Origin: Rhodobacteraceae bacterium Alg231-04
Lineage (GTDB): Bacteria; Pseudomonadota; Alphaproteobacteria; Rhodobacterales; Rhodobacteraceae
NCBI GenBank assembly: GCA_900143635.1
Contig: FREY01000001.1
Span: 527,324-591,323 of the forward strand
Direction: 5' to 3'
Length of the DNA stretch: 64,000 nucleotides
The notes beneath the pieces are model-generated. The model saw only the letters and a list, made by a program, of their open reading frames with translations. It did not search any database and had not been told where the DNA came from. Shown here piece after piece: positions 34,027 to 43,126 of this stretch (position 1 is its first letter; the number at the start of each line of letters is the position of its first letter). Position numbers and translations under genes: made by a program.

Positions 34027-34824
34027 TCAAAGCCCGAAACGCGCGAAGCTCGCCCGCTCCTCAATCACGCCCAGCGCATCTTCGGCCGCCTGCATGCCCA
34101 AACGGCTAAGCAGTGGTTTCTTCATGCCGTAGACCCGAAACCGTGTTTTTTCACCGTGCAGGTCCTGCATTTTCGGCTTTAGATGGGCGATCCCGTCGAT
34201 CAGCCCCAGCGCCGCGGCGCGACGGGCGAGCCAGATTTCACCGGTAAAGAGATCGGCATTGCCGTCCAGCTTGTCAGCACGGCGGGCTTTTACATGGGCA
34301 ATGAAATTCGCGTGGATGTCGTTCAGCAACCGTTTCAGGCGCGCGACATCCTCTTCGTTTTCCGGGCGGAACGGGTCGAGCATGGATTTGCTTTCGCCGG
34401 CTGTATAGACCCGCCGCTCCACCCCCTGACGGGCCAGAAACACATGCGCGCCAAAGCCGGCCGAAATAACCCCGATAGAGCCCAGTACCGAGCTTTCATC
34501 GGCCCAGATTTCATCCGCAGCAGCCGCCAGCCAATATCCGCCAGAGGCTGCAACGTCTTCGACGAAGGCGTAAACCGGCACTTTGGTCTCTTCCGCGAGG
34601 CGGCGAATGCGCGCGCCAATCAGCGAGCTTTGCACTGGTGAGCCGCCGGGGGAATTGATCTGCAGGGCCACAGCAGCTGGTTTGCCCTTTTTGAATGCGC
34701 GCTCCAGCACCGGGGCCAGCGCCGCGTCGCTCAGCGATCCGCGCCCCGGCATGCCAATGGCACCATTCAGCCGCACAACGGCCACAAGCGGGGGTCTTTT
34801 CAGGAAAGGCAGGCGCATTCTCAT
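34027..34824 (-). CDS. S49 family signal-peptide-peptidase-like serine protease
   Basis: A 265-residue S49 (SppA/SohB-type) peptidase. Hallmarks: VAVVRLNGAIGMPGRGS (N-terminal strand), LQINSPGGSPVQSSLIGARI (oxyanion side), and VEDVAASGGYWLAAAADEIW with the Ser nucleophile before GGY; Lys in the following helical region would complete the Ser/Lys dyad. It lacks the second SppA repeat, so it is the short form. No obvious N-terminal signal helix beyond the basic MRMRLPFLKRP. ATG 34824 is chosen; 34818 is possible. First gene of the operon with the small Cys protein and the antiporter. Confidence 0.88.
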   Translation of the reverse strand: MRMRLPFLKRPPLVAVVRLNGAIGMPGRGSLSDAALAPVLERAFKKGKPAAVALQINSPGGSPVQSSLIGARIRRLAEETKVPVYAFVEDVAASGGYWLAAAADEIWADESSVLGSIGVISAGFGAHVFLARQGVERRVYTAGESKSMLDPFRPENEEDVARLKRLLNDIHANFIAHVKARRADKLDGNADLFTGEIWLARRAAALGLIDGIAHLKPKMQDLHGEKTRFRVYGMKKPLLSRLGMQAAEDALGVIEERASFARFGL

Positions 34825-35013
34825 GGCGCCGATGTAGAATGCCACCCGGCCCGAAACAAGGCATGGCCCCCAAGCGAGTTGCCCCGGTGCAGAAAAATCA
34901 CCCCCAGAAGGGCAAAATTGCAACGCTACCCTGCGATGACCACCGCCCTGTCCGACCAGCGCAGGGGTTTTTCAAAATCCTTGGCAAGAGTCCTTGAAAA
35001 CTCCTGTGCGCCA

Positions 35014-35775
35014 TCAGGCGCGGATCCGCCAACCCGTTTTGAAGATCCACCAGATGACCCCCAGACAGAAGGCTGTGAAACCGCCAATCGCCAGCAGGCT
35101 CAACCCCACAGGGACATCGGCGTTCTCAAAGAAGGCCCAGCGAAAGCCGGAGATCAGATAGACGACCGGATTGAACAGGGTGATCGTCTGCCAGATCGGC
35201 GGCAGCATCGAGATCGAGTAGAAGGATCCCCCCAGAAAAACCAGAGGTGTGACCACAAGCAATGGCACCAGCTGCAGCTGTTCAAAGTTTCCAGCCCATA
35301 TGCCGATAATGAACCCCAACAGCGAAAAGCTGAGACAGGTCAGCACCAGAAACAGCAGCATGGCAAAGGGATGGGCGATGGTCAGATCCACAAACAGCGA
35401 GGCCGTCACCAGGATCACCACGCCGATGAACAGCGCCTTGGTCGCCGCCGCCCCGACATAGCCCATGACGATCTCAAGAAAATTCACCGGGGCCGACAGC
35501 AATTCGGAAAACGTGCCGATGAACTTTGGGAAATAGATCCCGAATGACGCATTGGAAATGGCCTGTGTTATCACCGACAGCATGATCAGGCCGGGCACGA
35601 TAAAGGCGCCATAGGCAATGCCATCAACCTCCTGAATGCGGCTGCCGATTGCGGCGCCAAACACGACGAAATAAAGCGAGGTCGACAGGACAGGAGAAAA
35701 GAAACTCTGCGCGAGCGTGCGAAAGAATCGCGCCATTTCAAAACGGTAGATAGAGATCACAGCGACCCAATTCAT
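35014..35775 (-). CDS. ABC-2 type exporter permease
   Basis: A 253-residue inner-membrane permease with about six membrane helices. Recognisable elements are the cytoplasmic start [20 protein letters not shown], the ABC2_membrane region [20 protein letters not shown] and the end [20 protein letters not shown]. Coupled to the ATPase gene by an ATGA overlap. Natural partner of the ATPase 35772-36701; the substrate is unknown (drug, lipid or polysaccharide). Confidence 0.9.
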   Translation of the reverse strand: MNWVAVISIYRFEMARFFRTLAQSFFSPVLSTSLYFVVFGAAIGSRIQEVDGIAYGAFIVPGLIMLSVITQAISNASFGIYFPKFIGTFSELLSAPVNFLEIVMGYVGAAATKALFIGVVILVTASLFVDLTIAHPFAMLLFLVLTCLSFSLLGFIIGIWAGNFEQLQLVPLLVVTPLVFLGGSFYSISMLPPIWQTITLFNPVVYLISGFRWAFFENADVPVGLSLLAIGGFTAFCLGVIWWIFKTGWRIRA

Positions 35776-36701
35776 GGCTGATCTCCTTTCACGAGACCGA
35801 CAAAGATATCTTCAAGGCTCGACTGGCGGGTCTGGACATCCGCCAGCACCAGCCCGGCTTCGGCCACGTCATTCAACAAGGCGGTGATACCGGTCCGGTC
35901 TGCCCTTGTGTCGTAACTGTAGACCAGAGCGTTGCCATCTTTCGCCAACTGCAGGCTATAGTGCGACAGCGCCGCAGGCACCGCATCGACAGCTGTGCTC
36001 AGCTGCACCTCCAGCTGTTTCTGGCCCATCCGGGCCATCAGGCTGTCCTTGTCTTCGACAAGCAACAGCTCTCCGCCGGTGATCACACCGACCCGATCGG
36101 CGATCGCTTCAGCCTCTTCGATGTAATGGGTGGTCAGGATGATGGTCACACCGTCTGCTTTCATCTGGGCGACCACCTCCCACATGTCTTTGCGCAGCTC
36201 GACATCAACACCAGCAGTCGGTTCATCCAAAAACAGAATGCGCGGGCTATGGCTGAGCGCTTTGGCGATCAACACCCGCCGTTTCATGCCGCCTGACAGC
36301 TCCATGATGCGGCTGTTTTTCTTGTCCAGCAGGGACAATTTGCGCAGCACGTCTTCCAGGTAGGCATCATCACGCCGCAGGCCAAAAAGCCCGCGCGAAA
36401 AGCGGATGGTGTTCCACACGGTCTCAAAGGGTTCCAGATGGATTTCCTGCGGCACCAGACCAATCAGCGACCGCGCGGCGCGATAATCAACCTGCGCGTC
36501 ATGGCCACCCACCGTAATACTGCCCGCACTTGGCGAGACAATGCCACACACGGTCGAGATCAGCGTCGTCTTGCCCGCCCCGTTGGGGCCAAGCAGGGCG
36601 AGGATTTCACCCTCTTCAATGTCCAGGGTCACGCCCTTCAGCGCTTCAAACCCCCCGGCATAAGTCTTTTTCAAATCCTTGACGGAAAGAATGGCCGCCA
36701 T
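35772..36701 (-). CDS. ABC-2 type exporter ATP-binding protein
   Basis: A 309-residue ATPase (CcmA/DrrA-like). Walker [12 protein letters not shown]-loop [12 protein letters not shown], signature [15 protein letters not shown], Walker [14 protein letters not shown] and H-loop [11 protein letters not shown]-terminal domain (about 230-309) of DrrA type follows. ATG 36701 has a strong GGGGGCAGT leader. Upstream lies a palindrome TGAAC-N6-GTTCA that may bind a TetR-type regulator. Confidence 0.93.
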   Translation of the reverse strand: MAAILSVKDLKKTYAGGFEALKGVTLDIEEGEILALLGPNGAGKTTLISTVCGIVSPSAGSITVGGHDAQVDYRAARSLIGLVPQEIHLEPFETVWNTIRFSRGLFGLRRDDAYLEDVLRKLSLLDKKNSRIMELSGGMKRRVLIAKALSHSPRILFLDEPTAGVDVELRKDMWEVVAQMKADGVTIILTTHYIEEAEAIADRVGVITGGELLLVEDKDSLMARMGQKQLEVQLSTAVDAVPAALSHYSLQLAKDGNALVYSYDTRADRTGITALLNDVAEAGLVLADVQTRQSSLEDIFVGLVKGDQP

Positions 36702-36720
36702 ACTGCCCCCACGCGCTAAA

Positions 36721-36736
36721 TGAACTGTTCGGTTCA
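36721..36736. promoter_or_regulatory. Palindromic candidate operator of the ABC exporter
   Basis: TGAACTGTTCGGTTCA contains TGAAC (36721-36725) and its reverse complement GTTCA (36732-36736), 6 bases apart, with a nested GAACTGTTC. It lies 19-35 bp upstream of the ATPase ATG. Spacing and arm length resemble TetR-family operators. No regulator gene is adjacent. Confidence 0.35.
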
Positions 36737-36825
36737 CTACGTTAGCGCCGGACATCCATAGCAACCAGCCCTGATTTGCGCAGGCCCCTGTGCATTCCCG
36801 CAGGGCTACCGATGCGTCCGGTGCC

Positions 36826-37365
36826 TCACCCCTGATCTGTCCGCTGCAGCATTTCGTAGTTTTCCATGGTGAATGCCAGCGCCTCACCGGTATCCGGATC
36901 AAACAATGACCGCTCGGTTTCGGTCAGGTTGCCCAGATAGACATGAATGCCGCAGCAGGGTTCCTCGCTGATGCAGGTTACCGAATGAATTGCGCTTGGC
37001 CCGATCGCCAGCACATCCCCCGGCGTGACTTCGGTCTGGCTGCTGCGCCGCAACCCGCCTTTGCCGTCGCTCTCAAAGAAATCATTGCGCTCGCGCCCCG
37101 CATAGACGCCGATCACCGCAGAAACACGGTGATCATGGGCGGGCACAGTCTTGCCCGGCGTAAAGCGGCAATGCCAGATCGAGACGGTCTCATCCTCGTG
37201 CAGAATAACGTCGTTTTCCGCGTAGCCGGGAATGCCTGCGGCAACCCAGTCGGGATCAGCCATGGTGTGCGTCAGCAAAGCCTGCACCGCCTGTGCGGCC
37301 CCTTCCTCTGCTGCCGCTGCGCGCAGGGCGTCGACCAGCTTCCCAATTTCAAATGCTTCAGCCAT
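36826..37365 (-). CDS. Cysteine-dioxygenase-like cupin
   Basis: A 179-residue cupin. The metal-binding site reads [20 protein letters not shown] (HxH) with the third His in [11 protein letters not shown]. The family includes cysteine dioxygenase and 3-mercaptopropionate dioxygenase and COG5553-type relatives. Cysteine dioxygenase would oxidise cysteine to cysteine sulfinate; the sequence does not define the thiol. It lies 92 bp downstream of the 58-residue-protein terminator region on the same strand. Together with the desulfhydrase at 4.9 kb it hints at organosulfur metabolism, but the two are 32 kb apart. Confidence 0.78.
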   Translation of the reverse strand: MAEAFEIGKLVDALRAAAAEEGAAQAVQALLTHTMADPDWVAAGIPGYAENDVILHEDETVSIWHCRFTPGKTVPAHDHRVSAVIGVYAGRERNDFFESDGKGGLRRSSQTEVTPGDVLAIGPSAIHSVTCISEEPCCGIHVYLGNLTETERSLFDPDTGEALAFTMENYEMLQRTDQG

Positions 37366-37397
37366 GGCTGCCTCCCTAAATATCTGGGGCAGAATGC

Positions 37398-37434
37398 AAA
37401 AAAACCCGCCCCCGCAGCAAGCAGGACCGGGCTT
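37398..37434 (-). terminator. Rho-independent terminator after the 58-residue gene
   Basis: On the minus strand an 11-bp GC-rich stem with one mismatch and two G-U pairs (37405-37431) is followed by seven T (complement of 37398-37404). It lies just past the stop at 37458. Confidence 0.8.
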
Positions 37435-37457
37435 TCATTTCAACCGAGACGCTTCGG

Positions 37458-37634
37458 TCAGACTTCGTCTTGCTCTACCTTGCGTGCTTCGGCGGCGGCC
37501 TTCATGCGGGCCAGCATCTCTTCCTTGGTGGTACGCCCGTCTTTGTTGGGTTTACCGCCGCGGATCTCGTCTCTTCCGTGTCGTGGCGTATTCTTTGTAC
37601 GCCGACGCGCACCTGTTTTTGTATAATCTGCCAT
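37458..37634 (-). CDS. Small basic hypothetical protein
   Basis: A 58-residue, strongly basic protein: MADYTKTGARRRTKNTPRHG, then DEIRGGKPNKDGRTTKEEML and an Ala/Lys/Glu helix ending in DEV. No Cys and no membrane segment. ATG 37634 is supported by context and homology I recall from related roseobacters; upstream in-frame codons add low-complexity sequence. The charge pattern suggests nucleic-acid or ribosome binding. It lies between hemE and the cupin gene and ends in a clear terminator. Confidence 0.7.
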   Translation of the reverse strand: MADYTKTGARRRTKNTPRHGRDEIRGGKPNKDGRTTKEEMLARMKAAAEARKVEQDEV

Positions 37635-37716
37635 GGGGCCCTCGCAATTGGCGGCGATTTTCACCGTCCATGCCCCAATCGGCGCGCCGCCGCAAGGCGA
37701 CGCAACCAAGAGCCGA

Positions 37717-38751
37717 TCAGCCGTTGCGCACAGTATCGATCATCAGCTGCACATTTTCCGGATCCGCGTCCGGGGTAATGCCATGACCGAGGTTGAAGAT
37801 ATGCGGCCCTTTCTTGAAGGCCTTGACGATGGCGCGGGTCTCGTCGACCAGCTCCTGTCCGCCGGTGACCATGTGGCGCGAAGCGAGGTTGCCCTGAACG
37901 CAGCCATCGACCTGAACATTGGCCGCAGCCCATTCCGGCGAGACCGAATTGTCCAGCGCCACGCAGTCGACACCGGTGGCTTTGCCAAACCCGATATAAC
38001 CATCGCCTGCTTCGCGCGGGAAGCCGATGATCGGGATGCCGGGATGCTTGGCTTTCAGTGCCGCGGTGATCTGGCGCGCCGGTTCCAGCGCGTATTTGCG
38101 GAAATCGTCGCCCTTCAGCGAGCCAGCCCAGCTGTCAAAGATCTTGACCACTTCGGCGCCTGCTTCGATCTGCATCGACAGGTAATCGATCGTGGCCTCG
38201 GTGATGCGGGCCAACAGGGCTTCGAACAATGCGTTGTTTTCTTCCCGCAGCGCATGGGCCGGACCCTGATCAGGGGTGCCACGACCGGCAATCATATAGG
38301 TCGCAACAGTCCAGGGCGCGCCGGCAAAGCCGATCAGCGTGGTCTCAGACGGCAGTTCACGCGCCAGGATGCGGACGGTTTCATAGATCGGGTTCAAGGT
38401 CTCGTGGATATCCGATACCGGCCCCAGCTTGGCGAAATCCGCCTCTGTGGTGATGGTCGACAGCCGTGGGCCTTCGCCGGTCACAAACCACAGATCCGCG
38501 CCCAGTGCTTGCGGCACCAGCAGGATGTCGGCAAACAGGATCGCCGCGTCAAACCCGTAGCGGCGGATTGGCTGCAGGGTCACCTCGGCGGCCAGCTCCG
38601 GATTGTAGCACAGTTTCAGGAAGTCGCCCGCCTGCGCCCGCGTTGCACGGTACTCCGGCAGATAGCGGCCAGCCTGGCGCATCATCCAGATCGGCGGTAC
38701 CTCTTGGGTTTCGCCCGCCAACGCGCGCAGGATCTTTTTCTCTCCGGCCAT
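37717..38751 (-). CDS. hemE: Uroporphyrinogen decarboxylase
   Basis: A 344-residue HemE that decarboxylates uroporphyrinogen III to coproporphyrinogen III. Hallmarks are [54 protein letters not shown] and [10 protein letters not shown]. The ATG at 38751 gives the usual length and has AGGACAGAC at good distance; ATGs at 38763 and 38766 add few residues. Divergent from hemC across 186 bp. hemC, hemF and hemN in the window complete much of the heme pathway. Confidence 0.96.
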   Translation of the reverse strand: MAGEKKILRALAGETQEVPPIWMMRQAGRYLPEYRATRAQAGDFLKLCYNPELAAEVTLQPIRRYGFDAAILFADILLVPQALGADLWFVTGEGPRLSTITTEADFAKLGPVSDIHETLNPIYETVRILARELPSETTLIGFAGAPWTVATYMIAGRGTPDQGPAHALREENNALFEALLARITEATIDYLSMQIEAGAEVVKIFDSWAGSLKGDDFRKYALEPARQITAALKAKHPGIPIIGFPREAGDGYIGFGKATGVDCVALDNSVSPEWAAANVQVDGCVQGNLASRHMVTGGQELVDETRAIVKAFKKGPHIFNLGHGITPDADPENVQLMIDTVRNG

Positions 38752-38937
38752 GTCTGTCCTCATCATTCGCTTGCGCCCTTGCGTCCCGCCTATACGGCGG
38801 AATGTCAAGGCTTGGGGCGATTTGACCTGCCTTGGCCGCCTGCGCCTTGTCATAGGTCAAGGCCTCGCGATCCCGCACGTGGCAACCGATGAAAAAGCGG
38901 TTTTCACAAAGCCGCAAACTGTTCTAAGGCTGTTCGC

Positions 38938-39897
38938 ATGACATTGACCCTGCCCTCTCCCGCCTCACCTTTGAAAATCGGCACCCGCGGTTCGCCGCTG
39001 GCTCTGGCACAAGCCTATGAGACGCGCAGGCGTCTGGCGGCGGCCTTTGAATTGCCGGAAGAGGCCTTTGAGATCGTGGTGATCAAGACCACCGGCGACA
39101 ATCAGGCGCTCATCGCGGCCGACAAGCCGCTGAAGGAACTGGGTGGCAAGGGGCTATTCACCAAAGAGATCGAAGAGGACCTTTTGTCGGGTCGCATCGA
39201 CATTGCGGTGCATTCGATGAAAGACATGCCGGTGGCACAGCCCGAAGGTCTGCTGCTGGATACGTATCTGCCACGCGAAGACGTGCGCGATGCCTTTGTC
39301 TCGCCTACGCTCAGCACGCTGCACGACCTGCCCCAAGGGGCTGTGGTCGGCACCTCGTCGCTGCGCCGCCGCGCTCAGCTATTGAACCGCCGCCCCGATC
39401 TGAACGTGGTGGAATTTCGCGGCAACGTGCAGACCCGGTTGAAAAAACTGGGGGACGGTGTTGCTGATTGCACCTTCCTTGCCATGGCTGGTCTAAACCG
39501 GTTGAACATGACCGAGGTCCCCGCCACCGGGATCAGCACCGACGACATGCTGCCCGCAGTTGCCCAGGGTGCCATCGGCATCGAGCGGCGCGGCAATGAC
39601 AGCCGTACCGCCGAGATGCTGGAGGCCATCCACGATACGCCCACCGGCCAGCGGCTGGCGGCCGAGCGCGCCTTTCTAGCGGCACTGGACGGATCCTGCG
39701 AGACACCGATTGCTGGTCTTGCCGAATTTGACGGCACCAACCTGCGTCTGCGCGGCGAAGTTCTGCGCCCGGATGGATCGCAATCCCTTGCAGATGATCA
39801 AACCGCACCCATCGAAGATGGCGCCGAACTGGGCCGCCAGATGGCAGCCGGGCTGCTGGGACAGGCCGGGCCGGACTTCTTCACCTGGCGCCACTGA
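38938..39897 (+). CDS. hemC: Hydroxymethylbilane synthase
   Basis: A 319-residue porphobilinogen deaminase. N-terminal KIGTRGSPLALAQAYE; catalytic and cofactor-binding regions IKTTGDNQ, AVHSMKDMPVAQPEGL and GTSSLRRRAQLLNRRPDL; the dipyrromethane cofactor attaches to C254 in LDGSCETPIAGLAEF. Length is normal. Divergently arranged with hemE, a common layout in this order. Confidence 0.96.
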   Translation: MTLTLPSPASPLKIGTRGSPLALAQAYETRRRLAAAFELPEEAFEIVVIKTTGDNQALIAADKPLKELGGKGLFTKEIEEDLLSGRIDIAVHSMKDMPVAQPEGLLLDTYLPREDVRDAFVSPTLSTLHDLPQGAVVGTSSLRRRAQLLNRRPDLNVVEFRGNVQTRLKKLGDGVADCTFLAMAGLNRLNMTEVPATGISTDDMLPAVAQGAIGIERRGNDSRTAEMLEAIHDTPTGQRLAAERAFLAALDGSCETPIAGLAEFDGTNLRLRGEVLRPDGSQSLADDQTAPIEDGAELGRQMAAGLLGQAGPDFFTWRH

Positions 39898-40294
39898 CGG
39901 GCACGCGGGTCAAAGAACTGCACATTTGATTCGGGCGACACCGCCCCAATACGCCCCTCTGCGCCCCTTTGCGCCGGGTTGGACGGCAAAAGCGACCAAT
40001 CCTGACCGAGGGTGCATTTGGTGAGCCCGGCTCCAATTTCCCCCAACACATTGCGCTAAAATAATAAATCTCAATTTATGAGATTTGGATTACCGATTGA
40101 TCCGTTACACGGCCTGCTTAATACGCGATATCAAGTCACCTGACGCAACAGATGATTGAAATGCCATTTCAGGGCGCATAAATTTAATCAAATTATTGTG
40201 ACCTTGAAAAAGGCTGTACCGGTATCCCCGCTTTGTTTCTTTGCAACTGCCTGCACGATGTTTGCAGAAACTGATACTTTGATCGGACAGCCCC
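39898..40294. other. Intergenic region between hemC and the diguanylate cyclase
   Basis: 397 bp without a supported gene. The first 120 bp are GC-rich. The rest is AT-richer, with a palindrome at 40066-40086 and AT-rich tracts 100 bp before the cyclase gene. Likely holds the cyclase promoter and possible regulator sites. No terminator with a clear T-run is visible after hemC. Confidence 0.5.
40066..40086. promoter_or_regulatory. Palindrome upstream of the diguanylate cyclase
   Basis: AAATCTCA and TGAGATTT, perfect 8-bp arms around ATTTA, in AT-rich DNA 209 bp ahead of the cyclase start. Looks like a dimeric-regulator site rather than a terminator, as no T-run follows. Confidence 0.35.
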
Positions 40295-41299
40295 ATGGAC
40301 TCCGCTGGCCAGCCGCATAGCAATCCACCACCATTTCTGGCTTTCGTGTCCCGGCTTGTTGCGTTTTTCCTGCTGCTGCTGGCGGCAAAAAACGCCTACT
40401 ACGGCACCAGTCTTGTCCTCACTGCGGCTCTCTCCTGCCTTGTTCTGGCGTTGAGTGTGGACATCCGCGCGCATCGGCAAGGCCGGCCACAGCCCATCCC
40501 TATTCCGGCAATTCTGGCTCTGTTGTGGCTTATTCTGTCCTATGCGGTTTACGCCAGCGGTGGCAGCCGGCTGATGTGGGCCTTTCCCAGCATTGTCGGC
40601 GTGTTCTTCATAACCCGGCGCAGGAATGCGATTGGGTTTTCGGTCATGACGCTGCTGTCGATGACATGCATAACCCTGTTTCAGGGCGACACCGGCATTG
40701 CCCTTCGTTTCGCAGCCGCGCTCGGCTTCAGCATCCTGTTTCTCGATCTGGCAACCAGCCAGATCAACGCGCTGCAAAAACGGATTGTCGAGGCAAGCCA
40801 CCGGGATCCGCTGACCAATTGCTTTAATCGCCGCCAGCTGGAGGTCACCGCAGAAGAAATTCAGCCCAAACAATCCGCCGCTTTGGTTCTGATCGATGTG
40901 GATCATTTCAAGCTGATCAACGACACGCAGGGCCATGTGGCCGGCGACCGGGTGCTGGTGCTGATCGCAGATATCCTGCGCCAACAGCTGAACCCCGAGG
41001 ATCTGCTCTTCCGGATCGGAGGAGAGGAGTTTGCCCTCATCCTACCCAACAGTGACACAGAGGCCGGCGCACGTCTGGCGGAACGGCTGCGCGATGCGGT
41101 GTCGGATACCAAATTCCCGGTGCAAGGCCGGATCACCATCAGCATCGGCGTCACCGCCTTTGACACCGCACAGCCCTTGCCCCGCCTGCTGGAACGCGCA
41201 GACAAGCTGCTGTATCAGGCCAAACGCGGCGGACGGAACCAGGTCTGTGCTGATGGCCCCGGCGCCACGACCGGGCGCAATCTGGAACCGGCCGAATAA
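40295..41299 (+). CDS. Membrane-bound diguanylate cyclase (GGDEF)
   Basis: A 334-residue protein. Residues 15-155 hold about five or six membrane helices (for example LVAFFLLLLA, ALLWLILSYAVYAS, AALGFSILFLDLAT) with no recognised sensor domain. The GGDEF domain (165-325) has RDPLTNCFNRR, LIDVDHFKLINDTQGHVAGD and the active-site GGEEF at 242-246. The usual inhibitory RxxD site five residues before it is NPED (233-236), so product inhibition through it is unlikely. It should make cyclic di-GMP from GTP. Confidence 0.9.
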   Translation: MDSAGQPHSNPPPFLAFVSRLVAFFLLLLAAKNAYYGTSLVLTAALSCLVLALSVDIRAHRQGRPQPIPIPAILALLWLILSYAVYASGGSRLMWAFPSIVGVFFITRRRNAIGFSVMTLLSMTCITLFQGDTGIALRFAAALGFSILFLDLATSQINALQKRIVEASHRDPLTNCFNRRQLEVTAEEIQPKQSAALVLIDVDHFKLINDTQGHVAGDRVLVLIADILRQQLNPEDLLFRIGGEEFALILPNSDTEAGARLAERLRDAVSDTKFPVQGRITISIGVTAFDTAQPLPRLLERADKLLYQAKRGGRNQVCADGPGATTGRNLEPAE

Positions 41300-41306
41300 T
41301 CTGCAC

Positions 41307-42212
41307 CTAGACCCATTTGGCCATTGGCGGCAGGCTCATCAGCACCGCATTGGCATCATGGCCCGTTTCCAGCCCGAATTTGGTGCCCCGGTCATAGACC
41401 AGATTGTATTCCGCATAGAGCCCGCGATGCACAAGCTGGGCATCCTTATCAGCCTCTGACCAATCCTGCACCCGGCGCTTTTCCACCAGTGGCACAAAGG
41501 CCGACAGGAAGGCGCGGCCAATGTCCTGGGTCAGGGCAAAATCTGCCTCCCAGTCGCCACTGCATTGATCATCCATGAAAATTCCGCCAACCCCGCGGGC
41601 GCGGTTACGGTGCGGGATATAGAAATACTCATCCGCCCATTCCTTGAGCCGCGGATAAAGCGCGGCCCCATGCGGATCGAGATGCGATTTCTGAGTGGCG
41701 TGAAAATGGGCGGTATCCGCATCATATTCGATACAAGGGTTCAGATCGGATCCGCCGCCAAACCACCAGGCATGTGGGGTCCAGAACATCCGCGTGTTCA
41801 TGTGCACGGCCGGCGCATGCGGGTTCTGCATATGCGCCACGAGGGAAATACCAGAGGCCCAGAACCGCGGATCATCCTTCATGCCGGGAATGCCCTTGCG
41901 GGCTGCCATGGCATTCTGGGCGCGTTCACCCAGCGTGCCGTAAACCTCAGAGACATTGACGCCGACCTTTTCAAAGACCCGGCCGCCGCGCATGACGCTC
42001 ATCAGCCCGCCCCCTGCATCACCGCCATCCGGCGCGGTGCGGCTGGTTTCAGTGACCTCGAACCGGCCGGGGGCCTGATCGCTCAGCGGGCCCTCGGCAT
42101 GGCTGTCTTCCAGTGCCTCAAAGGACGCCACAATCTGGTCGCGCAGGCTGCGGAACCAAGCGGCGGCCTCGGCTTTTTGCGCCGTCATTGCGGCCACGTC
42201 TTTGTCGGTCAT
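41307..42212 (-). CDS. hemF: Oxygen-dependent coproporphyrinogen III oxidase
   Basis: A 301-residue HemF. Hallmarks: GGGLMSVMRGGRVFEKVGVN, HMNTRMFW, FGGGSDLNPCIEYDADTAHF, RNRARGVGGIFMDD and AEYNLVYDRGTKFGLETG. ATG 42212 with AGGAAATTTGAGA upstream is preferred over a TTG six bases earlier. It performs the aerobic version of the step that HemN (64 kb end) does anaerobically, so the organism has both. Confidence 0.96.
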   Translation of the reverse strand: MTDKDVAAMTAQKAEAAAWFRSLRDQIVASFEALEDSHAEGPLSDQAPGRFEVTETSRTAPDGGDAGGGLMSVMRGGRVFEKVGVNVSEVYGTLGERAQNAMAARKGIPGMKDDPRFWASGISLVAHMQNPHAPAVHMNTRMFWTPHAWWFGGGSDLNPCIEYDADTAHFHATQKSHLDPHGAALYPRLKEWADEYFYIPHRNRARGVGGIFMDDQCSGDWEADFALTQDIGRAFLSAFVPLVEKRRVQDWSEADKDAQLVHRGLYAEYNLVYDRGTKFGLETGHDANAVLMSLPPMAKWV

Positions 42213-42240
42213 TCTCAAATTTCCTTGTCAGAGTACCGGA

Positions 42241-43050
42241 TCAGTGTACCGGTGCCGTCACCGAGTCCAGCAGGGTGCGACCGCCATCCAGCGTCATGAT
42301 CTGCCCGGTCATGAAACCCGCCGCATCCGAGGCCAGAAACTGCGCCGCATCGGTCAGTTCCGTCGGCGAGGCGACGCGGCCCAAAGGCGTGTGATCTTCC
42401 ACGTCCTTACGGTAGCCGCGGTTTTCCTTGAGAATCTCTTTCATCGAGGCGCTCATCACGGACCCGATCGCGATAGAGTTTACACGGATCCGCTTGGGCG
42501 CCAGGGCCACCGCCAGCGAGCGGGTCATCTGGTCCATCGCGGCCGTGGCAATCGCATAGCCCATCAGTTCAGGGTGGGTTCGACGGGCAGCAATAGAGGA
42601 CAGATTGATGATCGACCCCAGCGGAGATTCATCTTCCTCACTGCGGCTCTCGCCCTGTTTGATCATCCGCCGCGCCACTTGCTGGCTCAGCCGCAGGGTG
42701 GGCATCACATTCTGGGTCAACAGCTCGTTCACCGTGTCGTCTTCTGCGTTCAGCGGATCGCTTTGGACAACGCGGCGGGCACCGTTGACCAGAATGTCGA
42801 CCTCATCAAAAGCGTCCAGAGTGGCCGACAGAAGATTCGCAATTGTCAGTTTTTCGCGCAGATCGCCGCCGAACAGGCGCAGATTGCTGTCCTCCTCCGG
42901 CTCTCCCAACTGATCAATCAGGGCTGCTTCATCCATGTCGGCAAACATGACGTTGGCGCCGGCCGCGGCAAACTTCTTGCCGATGGCGAGCCCGATGCCG
43001 CTGGACGCGCCGGTCACGATTGCGGTCTTGCCTGAAATCGAAAAGGACAT
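42241..43050 (-). CDS. SDR family protein without catalytic lysine
   Basis: A 269-residue Rossmann-fold protein. The NAD(P) motif is intact (TAIVTGASSGIGLAIG, residues 9-24) and IRVNSIAIGSVMS follows the active-site helix. The usual NNAG is NGAR (89-92). Ser at S151/S152 and Tyr Y165 are present, but the YxxxK lysine is Thr (YAIAT, T169). It therefore may bind cofactor without ordinary dehydrogenase activity, or use another base. It lies 28 bp upstream of hemF on the same strand. Confidence 0.8.
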   Translation of the reverse strand: MSFSISGKTAIVTGASSGIGLAIGKKFAAAGANVMFADMDEAALIDQLGEPEEDSNLRLFGGDLREKLTIANLLSATLDAFDEVDILVNGARRVVQSDPLNAEDDTVNELLTQNVMPTLRLSQQVARRMIKQGESRSEEDESPLGSIINLSSIAARRTHPELMGYAIATAAMDQMTRSLAVALAPKRIRVNSIAIGSVMSASMKEILKENRGYRKDVEDHTPLGRVASPTELTDAAQFLASDAAGFMTGQIMTLDGGRTLLDSVTAPVH

Positions 43051-43126
43051 TCGCTGTCTCCATCAGGGGCAGGTCAGCGGCACGTTAGACCGCAATTCCT
43101 GAGTTGGGAATCTGTTTTTGACCGCC

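Noticed and set aside
37717-39897. hemE as a marker of oriC in this window
   Set aside because: hemE is followed by other genes, not by the Caulobacter-type origin region, and the hemE-hemC gap is only 186 bp without clustered DnaA or CtrA boxes. The uvrC spacer is kept as a separate weak finding.
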